DNA from: Candidatus Delongbacteria bacterium
GTDB lineage: Bacteria > UBA4055
Length of the DNA stretch: 34,526 bases
Assembly: GCA_003252515.1 (NCBI GenBank)
Contig: QKDR01000103.1
Span: 1 to 34,526, forward strand
Direction: 5' to 3'
Of this stretch, positions 17,540 through 26,006 are shown piece by piece (the stretch's first letter is position 1; each line of letters starts with the position of its first letter). The position numbers were made by a program, and so were the translations under genes. The notes under the pieces are model-generated. The model did no database searches, was not told where the DNA came from, and worked only from the letters and a program-made list of their open reading frames with translations.

Positions 17540-18673
17540 CTAATACTCATAAACATCTATTGAAAGATCTTGAATACTCATAACATAGAGCCTGTCGCCA
17601 ACATAGAACTCCTGGCCTGAAAGCATCTTCAAAAGACCTACATCTTCCTTGTCCTGTATTTTGCTGTAATCCGCCCTGTTAAGAAATTTACCGTCTTTAA
17701 AAATGTCAACATATACGCCTGTACTGTCAAGATTCCTGTCAACATTGGGTATCACAAGCAGTCTTCCGTATTTATCGGTGTGTATTGATGAGATCGCTTT
17801 CTTAAAATTCCCGATCTTAATATCCTGTGTCCCGCGGGAGTTTTTCTTCATCTCATCCAGATATTTTTGTTTCTCCTCAGGTGTGTAACGGATCATATTG
17901 TAATCTTTTCTGATCTCGAATTTCTTATTTCCTTCATAATCATAGGCCAGTATTCTATACTGATTGTCCGAATTCTCTGAAACGTAAATGAACTCGTCCC
18001 CGGGTACGAAAGGGATAATAAGATCGTTGATATCTATCTTACCCTGCATTATATCGTTAACTGAAAAAATTCTGCTTCTCAGAACAGATTTCGCCTTAAG
18101 ACTGTCGGTGCCGATAACAGCAAGAGAAAAATCAATATCCGGCATGTCTCCTTCCTTCATCATGACTTTCTGTACATATGAAGCCATGTGTTCACCGTTT
18201 CTGGACATTCTTAGACTCTGAAGCTGCGCCTGCTCTATGTTCTTTTCATAATACAGATTGCCGTCAAGATCGAATTTCACAAGTTTCGGAGGCTGCATAC
18301 TTGTTACATTCAAAGTATCATTCTCAATAAACATGACGATCGGGTTTATAAATTCTCCCGGCCCCTGTCCCGATCTTCCGATATTCATTAAATAATTACC
18401 TGAACTGTCGAATTTTTTAATATTCATATCTCTCATATCAAGAACATAAATATTATTACTTTTATCTGCCGTCAGAGATATCGGCATTTTCAAGTATGCT
18501 GCGGTATCGGTCTGATTCTCTGAAGATATACTGAACAGTTTCTTCAGGTCTAAAGCAGCTGTCGGATCTCCCGGTTTATCAGTATTTGAGAATACGGAAG
18601 AGTCCGTGTTCTTTTTCCCGCAGGAAATTATAACCAGTGCGGTTATTATTATGGTGTAAATGATCTTTTTCAT
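17540..18673 (-). CDS. 6-bladed beta-propeller lipoprotein
   Basis: This 377-residue exported lipoprotein has a signal peptide that ends in the lipobox IISC with Cys18. The body shows NHL-like blades such as NIYVLDMRDMNIKKFDSSGN, followed by GRSGQGPGEF and KLVKFDLDGNLY. This pattern is typical of the 6-bladed beta-propeller proteins abundant in Bacteroidetes-like bacteria. No enzyme motif was seen and the function of the family is poorly known. It is the first gene of the efflux operon, only 53 bases before the chosen TolC start, with an AAGGGG Shine-Dalgarno and a TATAAT upstream. A paralogue lies at 24897-26000. Its place suggests a periplasmic or outer membrane accessory of the pump, but this is inference. 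Confidence 0.8.
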   Translation of the reverse strand: MKKIIYTIIITALVIISCGKKNTDSSVFSNTDKPGDPTAALDLKKLFSISSENQTDTAAYLKMPISLTADKSNNIYVLDMRDMNIKKFDSSGNYLMNIGRSGQGPGEFINPIVMFIENDTLNVTSMQPPKLVKFDLDGNLYYEKNIEQAQLQSLRMSRNGEHMASYVQKVMMKEGDMPDIDFSLAVIGTDSLKAKSVLRSRIFSVNDIMQGKIDINDLIIPFVPGDEFIYVSENSDNQYRILAYDYEGNKKFEIRKDYNMIRYTPEEKQKYLDEMKKNSRGTQDIKIGNFKKAISSIHTDKYGRLLVIPNVDRNLDSTGVYVDIFKDGKFLNRADYSKIQDKEDVGLLKMLSGQEFYVGDRLYVMSIQDLSIDVYEY

Positions 18674-18697
18674 TTTATCCCCTTTTTTTCGTGTTCA

Positions 18698-18703
18698 ATT
18701 ATA
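18698..18703 (-). promoter_or_regulatory. Candidate -10 element of the efflux operon
   Basis: A perfect TATAAT on the minus strand lies 24 bases before the ATG of the propeller lipoprotein gene. There is no convincing -35 at the normal distance. It is the only good -10 in the 129-base gap after the protease gene. Confidence 0.35.
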
Positions 18704-18802
18704 AATAAATATCAGCTTACAGACTCTGTTTTTCTGATGAACTGAATTATCAAAGGGATAAAATACGAATATTCAGGTTAAATCGAAAGAGTAAAAATAA
18801 AT

Positions 18803-21262
18803 TTATTTAAATGAATTAAACGCGGTAATATAATAGAAGTATTTTTCAGCTCCGGACACATCGGTATCTTCATAACTTAACGATTCCGACGATCCTATCA
18901 GAGTAAATCCGCTGTAAGGTAATTCTGATCTGTATACATTATATGAAGCGGCACCGGAAACTTTCTCCCAGATTAAAAGAACAGATGATTCATTTTTATC
19001 AACGGCTACCATTACCAGTACAGACAAAGCCGCAGCGGGGTCAGAGAGAGATAGGGAGAGCTCTTTTACATCGGTATAATTATTAGCATCGGTCACCTTG
19101 AAGAGAATATTCCATTCTTTGAAATCAGTAGGCAGGACGGTACCGCTAAATATCCCCTCGCCGTTTATCTCCAGGCCGTAAGGGTACGGTTCCGTATAGA
19201 ATGTGGTTTTCTGACCTCTGGGGTCGATCGTAAAGATACTGGAATAGTAAATTGAAGACAAGGTTCCGTTAGATATCCCTGTGCACCATGAAAGTCCCGT
19301 AGTGAAATTCTCACCGTAAATGAATAGAATCCTGCCGTCGGAATATAACTTCGCCGCGAAATCAAGATCAGCTTTGGAATTCCTGTACATCGAGGTTATC
19401 CATCTTATGACCACATAGTCATCGCCTTCATAATAGAATATTCCGTCACCTCCCGCAGAATATAATTTCAGGTTTGCTACGCACGGCCCGATCGCTACGG
19501 TATTTTTCAGCTGATCCCTTGTCTGAACATCTTTGTATGTATCGAAAGATATTGATCCGTTCGTAGATATAAAGAGATTTCTGTACAATTTTCCGAAATA
19601 AGGGAAATCGAATCCTATATTAACCGTGGCATACCCGTCATTTTCACTTGTAACGGAAAGCATTTCCATCTGCTCCGAAGGGAAATCATCTGAATTCGCG
19701 ATTTGTATATAATCGAATTTTATTTCCCAGTTATACGGTGGTGTCCCCCCTGCGGCCTGCATCGTATTCGAATAAGGCGTGTCGGGAAAGGCATCGGGCA
19801 GCACATCGTTCTTTACAAAAAAAGTTCTCGGATAATTTACTCCAAGATGCGTTGTCGAGTTAAGCCTTACCGGCATATCAGTATACTCACTTGCGAATTC
19901 CCTTCCTTCTTCATCGATCACTGAAAACGATCGTATTACAGGTATGTCTTCCGTATCTCCGGAATGTACAATGCTGAGAAATATCGTCGCTCCTTCTTCA
20001 AGGGTCGTATAATTAAGAAGTAAAGAAATATCCAGTTCCAGACTGATAATACCAGAGTCTCCGGACATACCGATCTGGTCTCCTCCCTGAAAACTGAAAT
20101 AAGGAAATACTATGGTGTTACGGGGTTCTGGGGCTGAAAGTGCTTCAGTAATACCGGCCATCAGTTTCAGATCATCCCTGTCACTGCTTTCAATATTCAC
20201 TTTCATCATTAATTTAGGACCCGTTGTACCTGTTGCTTTGATACCGTATACCGCGTTATTAGCTATACCGCCGTCATCAAGGCTCTGCGCCAGAGTCCTG
20301 TACATTACCCAAGCCTTACCGCTGTCGCACCATCCTGTTCCCCATGAATTGACCATCCTGAACGCGCCGATCTCCCAATCCTGAAGATCCACCATGCCGT
20401 CGCCATTAATGTCAATATCATTCGTATATTTCCCGTCCCCGTTATAATCCCAGCGTATCGAATCATTATATCCTACGAAAGTCATGATGTGATCAGATAA
20501 AGGGTCCCATTTTACGACAGCCGGCTCCCCCGGACAAAATGAATCTCCAGACAGTTTTCTTATATCTATCTTAGAACCTACTCCGGCTGCGAAAGCGACT
20601 ACTCCCCCGTATGTCGAACCGTCGCAATGATCGTTGAACCACTGCTTTAACACTTCCAGCTCGTCTTGGGTATGTACCCGTATCACTGTCTGACCGGATA
20701 TTCTGTTCTTCATTCCGGATTCATATATGCGGGGATCAGATATCCATAATTTATTCATGATCTCGCGATCTGCAGAAGGCCAAAGCATACCTCCGTAATC
20801 TGCGACGCTGGGACAACCTCCGGAGGCTATTATATTCCAGCCGTCAGTATGCCACGAACCGTTAAGACCGCTTCCGTCGTTTAAAAAATTGTAAGTATAA
20901 TGCGTCGGGTACTGATTCTCCGGTAAACTCGCGTTCGTACCTCTGATCAGGTTCATTTCGTATGTATAGATATAACCGACCCCGCTTGCCTGCGCGCAAC
21001 TTGCGCCTTCCTGACAGAAAACAGGTCTGAAAAAAGGTAACAGAGAATTGTCAACATAATACGGAAGCGCTTCTTTTCTGTTCTTATATATTTCCGGCAT
21101 TTCAAGGACAGGTATCTCTGATATCCTTTTCAGCTGTTCCTGAGATAATCTGATCGCATCCGCAGAGTACCATGGTTCTCCATTCGGATCAGGATTGTGG
21201 TTTACCAGACCTGCATCAGCAAGAGATATAATTATAAAAAGTATATAAAAACAGTTCCTCAT
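18803..21262 (-). CDS. Secreted papain-like (family C1) cysteine protease with C-terminal accessory domains
   Basis: Counted from the chosen start, this 819-residue protein has a signal peptide (MRNCFYILFIIISLADA) and a papain-fold catalytic domain. Gln84 and the nucleophile Cys89 lie in CQEGASCAQASG, His258 in SDHIMTFVGYND, and Asn305 in VNSWGTGW. Between His258 and Asn305 sits an insertion with two D-x-N-x-D-G loops resembling a dockerin or EF-hand pair. The C-terminal half has beta-sandwich segments, including GFDFPYFGKLYRNLFISTNG, and an FN3-like tail at about 741-819. The longer start at 21298 adds 12 residues ahead of the signal peptide; the ATG at 21260-21262 has a GGGAAG Shine-Dalgarno eight bases upstream and is preferred. 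The protein is probably an extracellular or surface protease; its substrate is unknown. Confidence 0.85.
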   Translation of the reverse strand: MRNCFYILFIIISLADAGLVNHNPDPNGEPWYSADAIRLSQEQLKRISEIPVLEMPEIYKNRKEALPYYVDNSLLPFFRPVFCQEGASCAQASGVGYIYTYEMNLIRGTNASLPENQYPTHYTYNFLNDGSGLNGSWHTDGWNIIASGGCPSVADYGGMLWPSADREIMNKLWISDPRIYESGMKNRISGQTVIRVHTQDELEVLKQWFNDHCDGSTYGGVVAFAAGVGSKIDIRKLSGDSFCPGEPAVVKWDPLSDHIMTFVGYNDSIRWDYNGDGKYTNDIDINGDGMVDLQDWEIGAFRMVNSWGTGWCDSGKAWVMYRTLAQSLDDGGIANNAVYGIKATGTTGPKLMMKVNIESSDRDDLKLMAGITEALSAPEPRNTIVFPYFSFQGGDQIGMSGDSGIISLELDISLLLNYTTLEEGATIFLSIVHSGDTEDIPVIRSFSVIDEEGREFASEYTDMPVRLNSTTHLGVNYPRTFFVKNDVLPDAFPDTPYSNTMQAAGGTPPYNWEIKFDYIQIANSDDFPSEQMEMLSVTSENDGYATVNIGFDFPYFGKLYRNLFISTNGSISFDTYKDVQTRDQLKNTVAIGPCVANLKLYSAGGDGIFYYEGDDYVVIRWITSMYRNSKADLDFAAKLYSDGRILFIYGENFTTGLSWCTGISNGTLSSIYYSSIFTIDPRGQKTTFYTEPYPYGLEINGEGIFSGTVLPTDFKEWNILFKVTDANNYTDVKELSLSLSDPAAALSVLVMVAVDKNESSVLLIWEKVSGAASYNVYRSELPYSGFTLIGSSESLSYEDTDVSGAEKYFYYITAFNSFK

Positions 21263-21306
21263 ACACTTAGCTTCCCGATATTGAACTATATAAAACATAA
21301 TAACAC

Positions 21307-21332
21307 AATAATTATTTTACAACATAATTATT
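21307..21332. repeat. AT-only inverted repeat in the divergent intergenic region
   Basis: A perfect 9-base inverted repeat (AATAATTAT / ATAATTATT) is separated by 8 bases, between the protease and the TetR gene. It could be a second protein-binding site or simply a product of the very high AT content of this gap. Confidence 0.3.
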
Positions 21333-21346
21333 TATTTTTTTAACAC

Positions 21347-21375
21347 TTGACAACGCGGGATTTCTTTCATAAATT
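21347..21375 (+). promoter_or_regulatory. Sigma-70 promoter of the tetR-hcp operon
   Basis: A perfect TTGACA at 21347-21352 is followed after exactly 17 bases by TAAATT (21370-21375), 41 bases before the ATG of the TetR gene. It is the best promoter match in the window. It lies directly before a palindrome that would cover the transcription start. Confidence 0.6.
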
Positions 21376-21381
21376 TCAATA

Positions 21382-21395
21382 AGTAAATATTTACT
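21382..21395. promoter_or_regulatory. Palindromic operator candidate for the TetR-type regulator
   Basis: The 14 bases AGTAAATATTTACT are a perfect palindrome. They lie 7-20 bases past the -10, so a bound dimer would block transcription start. A palindrome placed like this next to a divergent TetR-family gene is the usual arrangement of an autoregulated repressor. Confidence 0.6.
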
Positions 21396-21416
21396 CACAA
21401 CAAACAAGGTGCGATT

Positions 21417-21986
21417 ATGAGCGGAATAACTGAAAGACAGCAGCAGATACTTACGGAAGCAATAAGGATCATCGCGTCCGAAGGAATACAGAATCTTACT
21501 ATAAAGAATCTTGCTAAGGCGGTAGGAGTGACTGAAGGCGCTTTATACCGGCATTATGAAAATAAACACGCGATTCTTCTGGGAATAGTCGATCTTTTCG
21601 AGGACTTCTCGAAAAATTACACCCCGGGAAAAGGTCTCGCAGGCATAAAATCTTTCGTTATGGACAGATACATAAGGTTTTCTGAAAATCCGGAACTTGC
21701 TAAAGTTATGTTCTCCGAAGCTCTTTTTATTAATGATAAAGAATTGTCCGAAAGAATGAGGCAGATAATGCACTCTCACCGAAAAGATATTGAAACTATG
21801 ATCGAAGAAGGAAAGGAAGCAGAAGAAATAAATACTGATATTGATCCGAAATCACTGTTCAGAATGGTTGTGGGATCAATGAGGCTTCTCGTGACACAGT
21901 GGTGCTTCAACGGCTATGCATTCGAACTTGAAAAAGAAGGGAATACCCTTTGGAATAATCTCGAATTAATAATAAGGCCGAGGTAA
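21417..21986 (+). CDS. TetR/AcrR-family transcriptional regulator
   Basis: The protein has 189 residues. The N-terminal helix-turn-helix is classical: EAIRIIASEGIQNLTIKNLA followed by KAVGVTEGALYRHYENKHAI, within about residues 14-55. The rest is an all-helical ligand and dimer domain with no recognisable specificity. It probably represses its own operon (ferredoxin-like protein, cupin, Hcp) through the 14-base palindrome just upstream. The start is fixed by an AAGGTG Shine-Dalgarno five bases before the ATG. The next gene begins four bases after the stop codon. The inducer is unknown; the hcp context suggests a nitrosative or redox signal, as an inference only. Confidence 0.92.
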   Translation: MSGITERQQQILTEAIRIIASEGIQNLTIKNLAKAVGVTEGALYRHYENKHAILLGIVDLFEDFSKNYTPGKGLAGIKSFVMDRYIRFSENPELAKVMFSEALFINDKELSERMRQIMHSHRKDIETMIEEGKEAEEINTDIDPKSLFRMVVGSMRLLVTQWCFNGYAFELEKEGNTLWNNLELIIRPR

Positions 21987-21990
21987 TATT

Positions 21991-22812
21991 ATGAAAAGAC
22001 AGATAATTAAGATCGATGAGGAAAAATGCAATGGCTGCGGTCTATGTATCCCCGACTGTCCCGAAGGCGCGCTTCAGCTTATCGACGGCAAGGCGAGACT
22101 GATCAGCGACCTTTTCTGTGACGGTCTCGGAGCATGCATCGGTAACTGTCCCCAGGAAGCGATATCGACGGAGGAGAGAGAGGCGGGAGAATACGACGAA
22201 ACTCTCGTCATGGAGAATATAATCAAAGCCGGACCGAACACGATAAAAGCGCATTTGAAGCATCTTAACGATCACGGGCTGGATAAATACGTCAATCAGG
22301 CGGTGCAGATACTCATGTCCAGAGGGATAGATATTCCGGATTTCAGAGAAGCTCTTTCGGCTTGCGCGACGGGAAGCTGCCCGGGAAGCAAGTCAGTAAC
22401 GATCCCCGACAATCATGACATAGGAAGTGTCCTTTCGAGCGGGAAGTCGCAGCTTAAACACTGGCCTGTCCAGCTTCACCTGATCAATCCCGCCGACCCG
22501 AGCTTCGACAATGCCGACATCCTGATCGCAGCTGACGGAGCGATGGCCTCATACGGTAACTTCCACGATAAATTTCTCAAAGGCAAAAGACTCATCATCC
22601 TCTGCCCCAAGCTTGATCAGGGCATCGAAAGATACATCGCGAAACTGTCGCAGATATTCAAAACAAAGAATCCGCGTTCGATACATGTCGTCAGGATGGA
22701 GGTCCCCTGTTGCGGAGGAATCGAGGTGATCGTTCAGAAAGCGCTCGAACTCGCGGGAGTATCAATGATGGTCAAACTCACTGTGATCGGTATCGACGGC
22801 GAAATACAATAA
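21991..22812 (+). CDS. Ferredoxin-like 4Fe-4S protein of hcp neighbourhoods
   Basis: The protein has 273 residues. A first 4Fe-4S site is complete (Cys13, 16, 19, 23 in CNGCGLCIPDCP). The second, CDGLGACIGNCP, shows only three cysteines (43, 49, 53). A C-terminal domain of about 150 residues carries further cysteines in SACATGSCPGS (125, 130), ILCPKLD (205) and VPCCGG (240, 241), suggesting another metal or redox site. Proteins of this build occur next to hcp in anaerobes, as remembered from family knowledge, and are likely electron donors or maturation partners. The GAGGT Shine-Dalgarno overlaps the end of the TetR gene, so translation is coupled. Base composition is visibly richer in G and C than the surface operon, perhaps because of expression level. 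Confidence 0.82.
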   Translation: MKRQIIKIDEEKCNGCGLCIPDCPEGALQLIDGKARLISDLFCDGLGACIGNCPQEAISTEEREAGEYDETLVMENIIKAGPNTIKAHLKHLNDHGLDKYVNQAVQILMSRGIDIPDFREALSACATGSCPGSKSVTIPDNHDIGSVLSSGKSQLKHWPVQLHLINPADPSFDNADILIAADGAMASYGNFHDKFLKGKRLIILCPKLDQGIERYIAKLSQIFKTKNPRSIHVVRMEVPCCGGIEVIVQKALELAGVSMMVKLTVIGIDGEIQ

Positions 22813-22841
22813 AAAGATTCATTGAAATAACAGGAGATGAT

Positions 22842-23159
22842 ATGGAACTGAAAGACCCGAAGATGTTTGAACCGGTTTACAACAAGAATGGAGTTGTAGG
22901 CAGAAAGATGACCGTTGATCCGAATTTCGAGATCATTTACATGACGCTTGAACCCGGCTCTGACCTTCCTCCGCACACGACGCCTTTCGATGCCGATTTC
23001 TTCGCGCATAAAGGAAACCCTACATACTCCATCGGAGGAAAAGAAATTAATGCCTCTGAAGGAAAGATGATCGGATGCCCGGGAAACATTGAGCACGGCA
23101 TCAGGAATGATTCTGATAATGAAGTAACAGTATTAGTCATAAAACATCTTAAAAAATAA
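22842..23159 (+). CDS. Small cupin-domain protein
   Basis: This 105-residue single-domain cupin starts at the ATG 22842-22844, which has AGGAG five bases upstream. A longer open frame starting at 22710 runs inside the ferredoxin-like gene and is not credible as the start. The fold is shown by [20 protein letters not shown] (29-48), then [20 protein letters not shown] (66-85). The metal site is degenerate: His45 and His85 remain, while the second histidine of the first motif is Thr47. It could bind a small molecule or one metal with altered ligands. It lies between the ferredoxin-like gene and hcp in one operon, which points to a redox or nitrosative-stress role, but no reaction can be assigned. 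Confidence 0.8.
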   Translation: MELKDPKMFEPVYNKNGVVGRKMTVDPNFEIIYMTLEPGSDLPPHTTPFDADFFAHKGNPTYSIGGKEINASEGKMIGCPGNIEHGIRNDSDNEVTVLVIKHLKK

Positions 23160-23173
23160 ATAAGGAGGATAAA

Positions 23174-24844
23174 ATGGGCATGTTCTGCTATCAGTGCCAG
23201 GAAAACATCGGTAACAAAGGCTGTTCGTTCGCGAAAGGCTTCTGTGGGAAGACCGACGACGTGGCCAATCTTCAGGATCTGCTGATCTATGCTTTAAAGG
23301 GAATGTTAATCTTTAGGTCAAAAGCTCCTCTCGAACTGAGAAAACAGTACGCCGAATCATGCGGCGAAGTTGATAAATTCGTGCTCGAAAAACTTTTCTC
23401 GACAATAACCAATGCCAATTTCGACAGGGCATATTTCGTTAAAGCTGTAAAGGATACCATTGAAATGCGCGAGACGGGAAAACAGAAAACCGCTGAATTA
23501 AATATACCTGCCGGGATACTTGATACTCACGACGCTGCAACATTCTTTGTAACCGATGACAATATCGACGAAAAAGCCGCGCAGGTCGGAGTGCTGAGAA
23601 CCGCTGACGAGGATGTCAGATCGTTAAGGGAACTGCTTACTTATGGAATTAAAGGTATGGCTGCTTACGCCGATCACGCTCTCAGACTCGGAAAACCGGT
23701 CAAGAAGATCGTCATGTTCATGGAGAAAGGACTTCTCGCGACCCTCGACGATTCTGTCGGAGTCGCGGAACTTATACCTCTCGTACTGGAAGCCGGAAAA
23801 TATGCGGTCGATGCGATGGCGGCTCTGGATGCGGCTAACACTGAAACGTACGGCAATCCTGAGATCACCGAGGTCAACATAGGCGTCAGAAACAATCCCG
23901 CGATACTTATTTCAGGTCACGATCTGAAAGATATGGAAGAGCTTCTGAAGCAGACCGATGGAACAGGAGTTGACGTCTATACGCACAGCGAAATGCTCCC
24001 TGCCAACTATTATCCCGCATTCAAGAAATATGCGCACTTCGTAGGAAACTACGGAAACGCGTGGTGGAAGCAGAACGAGGAGTTCGAATCTTTCAACGGA
24101 GCGATCGTCCTTACGACCAACTGCCTGATACCACCTAAAGATTCGTATAAGTACAGAGTTTTCACGACCAACATTGTAGGATTTGAAGGCGTGAAGCACA
24201 TACCTGATCCTCTGAAAGAACAGCCGAAGGACTTCTCCGAAGTAATCGCGCTCGCAAAAACGCTTCCAGCGCCGACGGAGATCGAGACCGGAAAGATCGT
24301 CGGAGGATTCGCACACGCTCAGGTCATCGCGCTCGCGGACAAAGTTGTCGAAGCTGTAAAATCCGGCGCTATCAAGAGATTTATCGTTATGGCCGGCTGC
24401 GATGGCAGGCACAAAGAGAGGGATTATTTCACTCAGGTCGCGAAAGAACTGCCGAAAGATACAATTATCCTTACAGCCGGATGCGCCAAATACCGCTACA
24501 ACAAGCTAGATCTGGGCAATATCGGGGGCATCCCGCGCGTTCTGGACGCCGGACAGTGCAACGACTCCTACTCGCTCGCTGTCATCGCGCTCAAGCTGAA
24601 AGAACTTTTCGGCCTTGACGACATCAATAAACTGCCCATATCGTTCGATATAGCGTGGTATGAACAGAAAGCTGTTACCGTTCTTCTAGCGCTCCTCTTC
24701 CTCGGCGTCAAAGGCATCAGACTCGGTCCGACGCTGCCCGCGTTCCTGTCGCCTAATATGGCTAAAGTCCTCGTCGAAAATTTCGACATTAAACCTATCG
24801 GAGATATTAAAGCTGACGTTGAGGCTATGATGGCCGTGAAATAA
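23174..24844 (+). CDS. hcp: Hybrid-cluster protein (hydroxylamine reductase / NO reductase)
   Basis: This 556-residue cytoplasmic enzyme carries one cubane and one hybrid Fe-S-O cluster. Hcp proteins reduce hydroxylamine in vitro, and in enteric bacteria Hcp acts as a nitric oxide reductase. The N-terminal cubane ligands are Cys5, Cys8, Cys17 and Cys24. The hybrid-cluster ligands are all present: His249 (ISGHDL), Glu273 (HSEMLPA), Cys317 (TTNCLIPP), Cys409 (MAGCDG), Cys437 ([10 protein letters not shown]), Cys462 (GQCNDSYS), Glu497 and Lys499 (WYEQKAV). The short N-terminal spacing is that of the anaerobe type. A perfect AAGGAGG lies five bases before the ATG, so strong translation is expected. 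The gene ends the tetR operon and is followed by a strong terminator. The separate reductase Hcr is absent; the ferredoxin-like protein upstream may replace it. Confidence 0.96.
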   Translation: MGMFCYQCQENIGNKGCSFAKGFCGKTDDVANLQDLLIYALKGMLIFRSKAPLELRKQYAESCGEVDKFVLEKLFSTITNANFDRAYFVKAVKDTIEMRETGKQKTAELNIPAGILDTHDAATFFVTDDNIDEKAAQVGVLRTADEDVRSLRELLTYGIKGMAAYADHALRLGKPVKKIVMFMEKGLLATLDDSVGVAELIPLVLEAGKYAVDAMAALDAANTETYGNPEITEVNIGVRNNPAILISGHDLKDMEELLKQTDGTGVDVYTHSEMLPANYYPAFKKYAHFVGNYGNAWWKQNEEFESFNGAIVLTTNCLIPPKDSYKYRVFTTNIVGFEGVKHIPDPLKEQPKDFSEVIALAKTLPAPTEIETGKIVGGFAHAQVIALADKVVEAVKSGAIKRFIVMAGCDGRHKERDYFTQVAKELPKDTIILTAGCAKYRYNKLDLGNIGGIPRVLDAGQCNDSYSLAVIALKLKELFGLDDINKLPISFDIAWYEQKAVTVLLALLFLGVKGIRLGPTLPAFLSPNMAKVLVENFDIKPIGDIKADVEAMMAVK

Positions 24845-24860
24845 TTTCCACTCGCCCAAG

Positions 24861-24893
24861 AAAAAAGCCCCGTGAGTTTTCTGGGGCTTTTTT
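24861..24893. terminator. Bidirectional rho-independent terminator
   Basis: AAAAAAGCCCC and GGGGCTTTTTT form an 11-base perfect stem with an 11-base loop, with a T-run on each strand. It lies 17 bases after the hcp stop and three bases past the stop of the convergent propeller lipoprotein gene, so it serves both genes. Confidence 0.93.
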
Positions 24894-24896
24894 AAT

Positions 24897-26000
24897 TTAA
24901 TAGTTATAATACTTCATCTTGTTATTGAACGCGTCGAAAACAACGAGTTTATCCTCCACAAAGTCGACGATGTCCGTGCTGTCTGCCTGAACTTCAACGG
25001 TGTTCTGATAGATACCGTCCTTGAAGATATCGTAAAGTCTTCTTGTCTCAGCATCCGGAAGAGCCGCCTGAACCCACAGCCTGTCGTACTTGTCCATAGT
25101 GATCAGCACTATCGAGTTCTTGAACCTCCCTTTTGCCGTCAGGTTGTTCCTGTCCAGCTGCCTCTGGATCCGGGTAAGTTCATTTTCTGTATACGGAATC
25201 CTCTGATACCTTTTCTTTATTATCATCTTTTTATTGCCTTCGAAATCAAAAACGTCAAGTGTGTACTCGTTCTCATTATATCTGGGCAGATATACCATGC
25301 TGTCTGAAGTCACCGACACACAGGGGTTACGCACGAAGTTCAGATCGAAGACTGGATTCTGGAAATCGAATTTGTCCTCCCTGAATGTTCTCAGGCAGTT
25401 GAATCGGTCATCGAAGAGATTTAAATTCCTGATGACCATTCCGGGACCTTCCTCGGGCACAGGAGTAAAACTCATCCCCGTAACGAAGTTCCTCGTCTTC
25501 CAGAAAGTGCCCGGATATTCGGACGACTTGCTGTACCGTTTGTCAGTTATAAAGTTGCCGTCCGTGTCGAATTTGATGATCTTGAGCTGCTGGGGAGACG
25601 GAACATACACCGTGTCGTGCCATACCACGAAAAACCCGACGTTTAAAAACTCCCCCGGTCCGGTCCCTCTTCCGCCGAATATTTTGACCCTCTTCCCCGT
25701 CGGATCGAACTTATGGATCTCGGATCTCCTGCTGTCCAGAACATAGACGTTCCCCCGTCCGTCCAGCTCAACGTTATTCAGCTGTACCGCATGAGCAGTA
25801 TCAGCCTCGCTTATCGCGTTCAGGTCCAGCGCCAGCGCAGGTTTTTCCATGTCGATCTTCAGATCCGGATCAGCCGGCCCGTTATGATTTATTATCACCC
25901 TCACTCCGTCCACATCCTCAACTTTGTAGCTAAGATTCTTATCTGCGCATGAAACAAGCAGCATGACAGCCGCCGCACATACTATTATCAGCTTTTTCAT
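24897..26000 (-). CDS. 6-bladed beta-propeller lipoprotein (paralogue)
   Basis: This 367-residue exported lipoprotein has a signal peptide ending in lipobox LVSC with Cys18. It is clearly related to the protein at 17540-18673: both have a GN(V/I)YVLD blade, a short HKFD or KKFD strand, a GPGEF motif, and a KFDTDGN or KFDLDGN turn in the same order and spacing. The shared order shows that they are paralogues. No catalytic motif was found. A very good GGAGG Shine-Dalgarno lies five bases before the ATG. A TATAAA at 26068-26073 on the minus strand may be its -10. It ends at the terminator shared with hcp. No role can be assigned beyond a cell-envelope lipoprotein. Confidence 0.8.
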   Translation of the reverse strand: MKKLIIVCAAAVMLLVSCADKNLSYKVEDVDGVRVIINHNGPADPDLKIDMEKPALALDLNAISEADTAHAVQLNNVELDGRGNVYVLDSRRSEIHKFDPTGKRVKIFGGRGTGPGEFLNVGFFVVWHDTVYVPSPQQLKIIKFDTDGNFITDKRYSKSSEYPGTFWKTRNFVTGMSFTPVPEEGPGMVIRNLNLFDDRFNCLRTFREDKFDFQNPVFDLNFVRNPCVSVTSDSMVYLPRYNENEYTLDVFDFEGNKKMIIKKRYQRIPYTENELTRIQRQLDRNNLTAKGRFKNSIVLITMDKYDRLWVQAALPDAETRRLYDIFKDGIYQNTVEVQADSTDIVDFVEDKLVVFDAFNNKMKYYNY

Positions 26001-26006
26001 TACATC

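Noticed and set aside
18795-18808. Perfect 14-base palindrome AAATAAATTTATTT at the end of the protease gene
   Set aside because: It is made of A and T only and lies over the stop codon; it cannot form a stable terminator stem and is likely by chance.
21263-21298. 12-residue N-terminal extension of the protease
   Set aside because: The downstream ATG gives a clean signal peptide with a well-spaced GGGAAG.
22710-22841. Longer N-terminus for the cupin gene
   Set aside because: It overlaps the end of the ferredoxin-like gene in another frame and encodes an arginine-rich unlikely sequence; the ATG at 22842 has an excellent Shine-Dalgarno.
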